Below are positions 57,785 to 64,000 of a stretch of DNA of 64,000 nucleotides, piece by piece (position 1 is the stretch's first letter; the number at the start of each line of letters is the position of its first letter). The notes beneath the pieces are model-generated. The model had not been told where the DNA came from and made no database searches. It saw nothing but the letters and a program-made list of their open reading frames with translations. The position numbers were made by a program, and so were the translations under genes. The DNA is from Raphanus sativus. Taxonomy: Eukaryota > Streptophyta > Magnoliopsida > Brassicales > Brassicaceae. The DNA lies in NCBI RefSeq assembly GCF_000801105.2, contig NC_079519.1, positions 26,635,288 to 26,699,287 of the forward strand. Reading direction: 5' to 3'.

Positions 57785-58989
57785 GTAAGTACCTATAGGT
57801 TAAAAAACATATTAAAAAGGAAGTTTAGTAGGAATCTTAAGAGGCCATGAATTGATTCAACGGAGATTTGGTTTTATATCGTTTGTTATATTTGTAAAAT
57901 TTTGTTCTTTATAAAAGTCATTAGTTAGGTGTATATTAATCTATATGTTATATTCAAAAGTTAAAGACTTTTATAGTACGTGTTTTACGTATTTTTACTT
58001 CATCTCAGTCTCTTTCTAACTAAATTTGGTATGCAATTCGATATGTTTGACTAAAATAAAAAAGGTTGTTGTTTCCTATAATATATTACAAATCATAATC
58101 ATGTCATTATGATAATAGTCATCACCGCTGTAAATTTAATTGATTCCTTTTACTAATTCAAATTTGATCGTAATTTATGCAATACCAAAAAAATAGGAAA
58201 CTGAAATATGCAATCATCATAATGAATTTTAGTTTTGTTTAATATAGAAAAGTTACTATAAATTTATTTAAATTCTCATAACTAATTAAAAATCACACAC
58301 AAAATTCATTATTAAAAAAGTTTTTTTTTAAATAAAAAAAATCTAACCAATTACACAAGTTATAAATTACTCTTATAGATTTACTTCCTTAAAATTTACT
58401 TCAATTACGGCTAAGCAATCACACAAGTTTTTTAAAAAATCAAAGCTTACCTTATATAATAAACATGGATAATGTTCTTCGATATTTTATTATAAACATG
58501 TAATATTTGTAACTATAATTTTTATCTTTCTAATATCTATAGTTTAAAAGCTTTAATTTTTATTTAGTCATTCACTCCGCGTAGGGCGCGGATACCGCCT
58601 AGTTTTTATTATTTTAATGTCAACTAATCTCACACCTCTTCAAGTGGATCCACCCCGGGTCTGTATCTCTCATATAATTTATTCGTAGAATAGTTGTGAT
58701 CTAATATGCTTTAGTTGGATTCTTTCCTCATAATAATAAGTCACACAATATGTATTATGTGCAGTGATATCAAAAGAGCTTTACTGATTGATGATGGTGA
58801 AATCGTAACCTCATCGAAGAAGAACATATGCTGGATCTTTTGTAGATTAGGGATTTTTTTCTTGGTTAATTAAGTTTTGTTTATACTTTAATTAATTTTA
58901 GTTTACATAATTTAACTTGTTTTTTAGAAATATCTCGGTTTATTTCTTGATTGTCCGAATACTAAAAAAAATCAGAATTTAATGGTTAC

Positions 58990-59480
58990 ATCCGGTTTTC
59001 AATAACCAGTTTAGCTAAGTCAAATTTAAATATGTGACAAAAATTAACAAATCTCTCGTTTAAGTAAAAAAAATCTGTCAAATTGTATTAAATCTATGGT
59101 TAAAAATAAATAAATCTATCAAATTCATATTAAATATGTCTAGATTACGTAAATTTGTGGTCAGAAGATATTAAATCTATCAAATCTATATTAAATGTCT
59201 CAAAATTAATTAAACATGTGGCCAAAGAATAATATATCTATTGAAACCCAAATTAATCTGTCAAACATAGGTAAATTGGTGACCAAAAGAAAAACTAGTC
59301 TATCGATTCTTATAAAAATATGTCAAATTAATTAAATATGTCGACAAAAAAAACTAAACTTAATTAAATCTGTAAAAAATATAAATCTGTGACTAAACGT
59401 GACAAATTTACTAAAATAAATCTGTAGCAATCTAATTAAGTCTATAGCATTTAGAATAAATGTGTCACCAAATAAAAGTA
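58990..59480. repeat. Degenerate ~61-bp AT-rich tandem repeat, right copy
   Basis: Mirror of 4,600-5,085, with the same unit structure and similar length. Confidence 0.6.
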
Positions 59481-59769
59481 AAAATAAGTATGTGGCTATA
59501 TAAAACGTGAACAAAATAAATTTGTGAGTAATGTTATTTTCGTAATTATAGTTTTTGATTTCAAAGAAATTAAAGGTAAAACAGGTACGGAAATAAAATA
59601 AGTAATTAAAATAAAATTGGAGTTATTTTATTAATTAACTAATAAATTAAGGTTATATTAGTTATTTTCCTTTCATTTATTTTCCTTTGGAAAAGGGAGA
59701 ATGGAGATTTTCGCCCCGATTTCACCACATCATAAGGTTGGAGTCACCAAAAATTTTATGGTATAAATG

Positions 59770-60241
59770 AGTCTTGTTTCTAGAAGCAACTCCCAAGACT
59801 CATTTTTTACATGGATTGTGGTTCATAACAAATTATCGTCAGGAGATCATCTACTCGAGTGGAACCCACAAACTGTCTCTATTTGTTGGTTCTGTAACTC
59901 TGTCACATAAAGAAGAAACCATTTTTCGAATGTTCTTATTCTGAGAATGTTTGGCTTGGAACTATTAAAGATCTGGCTGGTACAAGTTGTCGAATCCAAT
60001 GGTCTCTCTTGGTTCAAAAACTGGTGGATGGATGGACTACAAGAGAGAAGCTCCATTTTCTTATTTTTGTATTGCTTCCAAGCAGTGGTTTACGCTATCT
60101 GGTATGAGCGAAATGTTCGTGGAGTTGGAGAGCCTCCAAAGCCTTCTAATCGACCGATTACTTATCTGGACAAGTTGGTTCAAAATAAGCATGGAAACTT
60201 TGGTTCTTTCGAATTCTTTTCTAAACACTTTTAAGGCTTAA
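59770..60241 (+). pseudogene. LINE remnant, zf-RVT-like part, right
   Basis: Mirror of 3,869-4,340. Here the motif reads AIWYERNVRGVGEPPKPSNR, closer to the usual IWxERN of plant LINE tails than the left copy. Ends at the insertion point of Helitron G. Confidence 0.55.
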
Positions 60242-61592
60242 CTAGATTTTGACCCGCCCTTAAAAGGGCGGATATATTTTCTGTTTTAAATTTAGTTTTC
60301 ATATTTGTGTTTTCTTTGATTATATTCATATATTTCTTTGTAATTATATTTGTGAGTAAATTAAAATATATTTTATTAAATAATGGCAATTTAAAAATTG
60401 ATCTGGTATATGTTCGGTTAAGGATGGGTTGCGGATCGAACCCGGCCTGCTGACCCGCCAATCCGCGGATTTCAATTTTGTTCTAGTCAAAAAATCTGAC
60501 CCATATAACCCGCAAACAAATAATTTTGTACCCGTTCCGCTTAATTTTACGGTTATCTGCGAGTTATTTATTTTAAACAATAATTCTTTAATATAATTAT
60601 TATGAAAATATATAAAAATATATTTATAATAAACCTTTTATCTATTATCAAAATTTATATACAGTTGTATATTTTGATTTGAATAAAACAATATTTAAAA
60701 CTTAAATAAGATATATGGTTTGAAAGTTGAGGTCGGATCATAATTTTAAATTTTTTTTCGTTATGGTCAAAACAAAACAATAATTTAAATATGTAATTTC
60801 AATGTCAATCAAAAGGATTTATCTTTGTCCAAGTTCTCGTTATTTTCTCGTGATTGAATATTATTTATGAAAATGTAACATCAGTATTTATATTTTGAAA
60901 CATCACATGTATTCTCATCCTTAAATAAGAATGTAGTTGAACGTTCTGTTTAAAAATATGTATATTTAGTTTGGGTTCGAAGAAACTACATATAACATAT
61001 AAACCTTGTACTTGTATCCATTTATTAAATTCGGGTTTGTAAAAAGAAAGAAGTTTGGGTTTGTACAAATTGCATATAACTTATAGATCTTGTACAACTA
61101 TTTGTTATGTATATTCGTTTAGTTAGTTACATGAACATAAATCTATGAATTTTAATAGCATAAATATGAATTTAATTTCGACCTATGATAATAATATAAA
61201 TCTATTTAGACCCGTTAAAACCTATTAACTAATTGGTCTCGTGACCCATTCCTTTGTTTTAGAACTAACCGTAATGTATTTTTCTTTTGAACACATAACC
61301 GTAATATATTTAACTATTAAAGCTAAATATCAATGGGTTCTAAAGGCAGTTATATTGTATGCTCTCGATAAATACAACCGTAATATTATTTGTTATAATC
61401 GACTTGTCAACTTGTTTAGAACATGGACCCCACATGTATTGTATGCTCAACGTGAAAATAGAGGAAGTTAAGAAGTTACAGTTAAATAATATTCTAGATG
61501 CAGTTATATTTATTTTATATTGTAGATGCAGTTATAAAAATTAAAAGATGGACATAACTTTTATCAATAGGTCATGCTGAAGAATTAATAGA
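60242..61592 (-). mobile_element. Helitron G, right arm only
   Basis: In minus orientation the 3' end is a CCGCCC-ttttaa-GGGCGG hairpin followed by gtcaaaatCTAG (60,242-60,245). The 5' end is approximate; TCTATTAATTCTTCAGC ends at 61,592. The left arm has a direct join near 3,866 and a different insertion (MULE) in the neighbouring A-tract. No gene cargo recognised. Confidence 0.7.
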
Positions 61593-62251
61593 ATAAATTA
61601 TTTTTTTTTATAGAAAGATGCATTATTTGTACAAAAGTTTTGAATAAATTTAAAATTCTATTAGAAAAAAAGAAAAGAAAATATACAGCACACCATAACG
61701 CAACACAAGGACGGACAACTTAACATGAACTATTCGTATAAACTATAGTCGTTTATACACCATTTACATATACATGGAGTTACTTGTTAAGTTACGAGAC
61801 TGTCTAATTTATGTATTTTATTGAAAAATAAAATTATTTGGTACCATAGTTAAAAAGCATCACCAAGGCGTCGAAGGAAAGATTATATGATTACTACGTT
61901 TAACTTTGTCTGTAGTATAAAGTATGGTTGGTCCATTGTTAACGTTATCCTAATGTATAATGATGAGCATGATTCATGCTTGTGTCATTAGAAAGCAAAG
62001 CGTCATATGACGACCACAAAAGGTTGGTCGAGGTGGCAAGCTCTACATGATTAGGCCTCATTGACTAATTTAAGTCCAGTTAATGAAACAGAAAGTGTTG
62101 CAGCCCATCACTAGACCCAAATAATGTGTTGTTCTAGAAGAGATAGATCTTTTTGATCATAAGAATTAGCAAATGTTATGCAGGAAGGCATCGTAGGTTG
62201 GTTTTGAGGCCGATGGAAAGAGACCACAAACACTACAACGGCCTCGTAGGT
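61593..62251. other. Gene-free conserved segment, right
   Basis: Mirror of 1,836-2,479. No gene, RNA or element termini found. Confidence 0.5.
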
Positions 62252-62750
62252 TAATAGATATTTTTAGATTTCGGATAATTATTATTAATATTAATTCTAA
62301 TCAAAAAATTAAAATTTTTTTTTTTGTTTTGTGGTTAATTTATGTTTTATTCATTAGGGGTATAAATGATATTGACCACTCTAAATTTTTTATTTTACAA
62401 TATATTTGTAGATTTGGGATAATTCTTATCATTATTAATTTTATTTACTTATGTAATCAAAAAAAAATTCGTTTTTATTTTGTAGGTAATTTATATATTT
62501 ATCCATCAAGGATACAAACAATATTAGTCACTGTAATTTTTTATTTTAAAATATATTTTTAAATTTTAGATAATTCTTATCACTATTAATTTTAATCAGT
62601 TACCTAATCATAAAATTAAAATTCGTTTTTATTTATAGATAATTTATATGTTTATTCATTAAGGGTATAAGCGATATTAACCAGTCTAACTTTTAACGTG
62701 AGAGTTCCGTTGCGAAAAATTACTTCGCAGATAATAGATAATAGTATAGA
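62252..62750 (-). mobile_element. Truncated Helitron B, right copy
   Basis: The 5' TCTATACTATTATTATC ends at 62,750. The 3' part, hairpin and CTAG are gone: homology to the left arm stops at left position 1,155 and resumes at 1,836, with about six filler bases between. Confidence 0.85.
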
Positions 62751-62851
62751 TTATTCGGATTGACTCTTATTTCTCAACTAATTACTAGATTAATTATGTC
62801 ATGTACACATGTAAAAAGGGTAGAAAAGATCAGATAACCATCATCGTTGAT

Positions 62852-63331
62852 TTTTGCCCAGGCCTACATCCATACTTGAGTATATGAGTGTTTATATAAC
62901 TTGAGTATATATATTTTATATCTTTACATTAAAATTTAATAGTTGGTCAATTTTGCTATATGGATCTAGTTCTTGTTGCGATTTCATTCATAAACGTTTT
63001 TAATAGCAAGGAAATATATATCTTAGTTCATGTTATTGGGGTATTTAGCATTTCTCGTTTGTCAACAGGAGAGGAATCGGATCAAACCAAAAGCAGAGCT
63101 CAAAAGTGAGTAAAACGGACGCATAATAATTCAGCGTCATCAACGTCTAATTATCTGCTTCCCCGTCAATGTATTAGCGACTGTTTTCGGTTTTCTGCGT
63201 CTCCGACATTTTTATTTTTGTCTCCGTCACAGTGCATTTATTTTGCCGCTGCCGCTGGAAGCTGCAATCTTGTAACGAACAGAAATATCATTTTGTCACA
63301 CACAAAAATTAACAAAACCACAACAATATAT
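62852..63331. other. Sequence beyond the right arm, no gene
   Basis: No partner within the window (its partner would lie left of position 1). Mixed composition with several CG-rich words (63,110-63,270). I see no complete reading frame or element end. Confidence 0.5.
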
Positions 63332-64000
63332 TTTCCCGCGAAAACTTAAAAACTATTTTTTCACGCCAAAACACCAAAAACATATTTTTCGGTCAAAATC
63401 GCAAAATCTCATTTTCTCATAAAAACCGAAAATATCGTTTTCCCGCCAAAACTGAAAACTCGTTTTTCCGTCAAAACCGCAAAAATGGTTTCCCGCCAAA
63501 ACCACAAAACGCGTTTTCTCGCCAAAATCGGAAAATCTTGTTTTCCCACCAAAACCAAAAATTCTCATTTTCCCGCAAAAATGTGGTTCCCGTTAAAACC
63601 GAAAAAATCTCGTTTTCCCGCCAAAACAAAAAAAAATTCCTGCCAAAAACTGAAAATTTTTGTTTCCCGCCAAAACCGCAAAAACGCATTTTCCAGCCAA
63701 AACCTGCAAAAAATGCATTTTCTCGCCAAAACCGCAAAAACGCATTTTTCCGCCAAAACCACAAAAACGCATTTTCCTGCCAAAATCGCAAAATCTCATT
63801 TTCCCGCCAAAACCAAAAAATCTAGTTTTCCCGCCAAAACTGAAAAATCTCGTTTTCCTGCCAATACCGCAAAAAACGTGTTTCCCGCCAAAATCACAAA
63901 AATTTGTGTTTCTCGCCAAAACCAAAAAATTATATTTTTCCACCAAAACCGAAAAGATCTCGTTTTCCCGCAAGAACCGAAAAATCTTGTTTTCCCGCCA
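63332..64000 (+). repeat. ~27-bp minisatellite with E2F-type sites
   Basis: About 25 degenerate units of the form TTTTCCCGCCAAAACCG then AAAAATC(T)CG, spaced about 27-28 bp, running to the window edge. Exact TTTCCCGC words start at 63332, 63439, 63489, 63569, 63614, 63663, 63800, 63837, 63881, 63964 and 63991, all on the plus strand. TTTCCCGC fits the E2F consensus TTTSSCGC. The 9-codon period creates open frames on both strands, which are artefacts of the repeat. Confidence 0.9.

Larger units (their letters stand above)
55623..58602 (+). mobile_element. Helitron F with RPA-like exons, right arm only
   Basis: 5' TCCCCTTACTATTATTTG and 3' CTAG, preceded by an imperfect hairpin around CCGCGTAGGGCGCGG (58,578-58,592). 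The left arm (6,338-6,345) reads straight through at an A-T junction, so both ends are fixed to the base. The 2,980 bp include AT microsatellites and four OB-fold exons in sense orientation. No Rep/helicase frame, so non-autonomous. Confidence 0.93.
55464..58659. mobile_element. hAT MITE split by Helitron F, right copy
   Basis: Same element as 6,279-6,499, flanked by TCTGTATC (inverse of GATACAGA) at 55,456-55,463 and 58,660-58,667. Removing Helitron F leaves about 216 bp, matching the left copy. Confidence 0.65.
38504..62851. repeat. Right arm of giant inverted repeat
   Basis: Reverse complement of the left arm. Insertions found only here: SINE 38,567-38,758, Helitron F 55,623-58,602 and Helitron G about 60,242-61,592. 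It carries a 680-bp deletion relative to the left arm at about 62,246-62,252 and single copies where the left has a duplicated Helitron C block. Confidence 0.95.

Noticed and set aside
63353..63973. Long open frames on both strands with 9-residue periodic Phe/Trp/Gly-rich products
   Set aside because: They arise because the roughly 27-bp minisatellite is a multiple of three and poor in stops. No start context, splice sites or domain.
1..64000. CRISPR arrays or prokaryotic operons
   Set aside because: The sequence is plant nuclear DNA with introns. The only regular arrays are the minisatellite and AT-rich repeats, which lack unique spacers between identical repeats.

Overview
The window looks like nuclear DNA from a Brassicaceae plant, probably Brassica or a close relative. 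The genes have plant-style introns, their products closely resemble Arabidopsis SCAR4, ACOS5, CCS, an A20/AN1 SAP and a type II metacaspase, and the intergenic DNA is dense with Helitrons, hAT and MULE elements, LINE debris, a SINE and one intact Ty1/copia element. Gene names rest on family sequence knowledge recalled from memory; no database search was possible.

The dominant structure is a giant inverted repeat. Positions 1 to about 37,018 (left arm) read as the reverse complement of about 38,504 to 62,851 (right arm), interrupted by arm-specific insertions. The hinge holds about 1.4 kb of unpaired sequence (37,019-38,403) and a run of exactly 100 N (38,404-38,503). Left-arm order is SCAR4(+), ACOS5(+), metacaspase(+), SAP(-), CCS(-); the right arm carries the mirror image. 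All ten genes have complete gene models with plausible splice sites and no frame breaks that I could find. Position 1 pairs with 62,851, so the left arm probably continues outside the window. The repeat may be a true segmental inverted duplication, or two haplotypes or homoeologues scaffolded head to head across the gap.

Because each arm preserves the other's pre-insertion state, many mobile elements can be delimited to the base and ordered in time. Shared, older than the split: Helitrons at 692 and in ACOS5 intron 4, hAT MITEs at 6,279 and 35,507, and LINE remnants. Left only: Helitrons at 71, 16,179 (carrying a phosphoglucan water dikinase fragment) and 25,269 (carrying a PHD-finger exon and a nested intact Copia), MULE-like elements at 2,480 and 20,029, hATs at 5,269 and 36,595, and a Tourist-like MITE in SCAR4 intron 2. 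Right only: Helitrons at 55,623 (carrying RPA-like OB-fold exons) and about 60,242, and a SINE at 38,567.

The most interesting signals are a CCS gene lacking the copper-binding domain I in both arms; 13 GTAC words (the core of SPL7 copper-response elements) in 381 bp directly upstream of CCS in both arms; and a roughly 27-bp minisatellite at the right edge with 11 exact E2F-type TTTCCCGC sites on one strand.

Functions of the duplicated genes: SCAR4 activates Arp2/3 actin nucleation, ACOS5 makes fatty acyl-CoA for sporopollenin, the metacaspase is a Ca-dependent Arg/Lys protease, SAP is a stress-associated zinc-finger protein, and CCS loads copper into Cu/Zn superoxide dismutase. I see no pathway link among them; they share a duplicated block.
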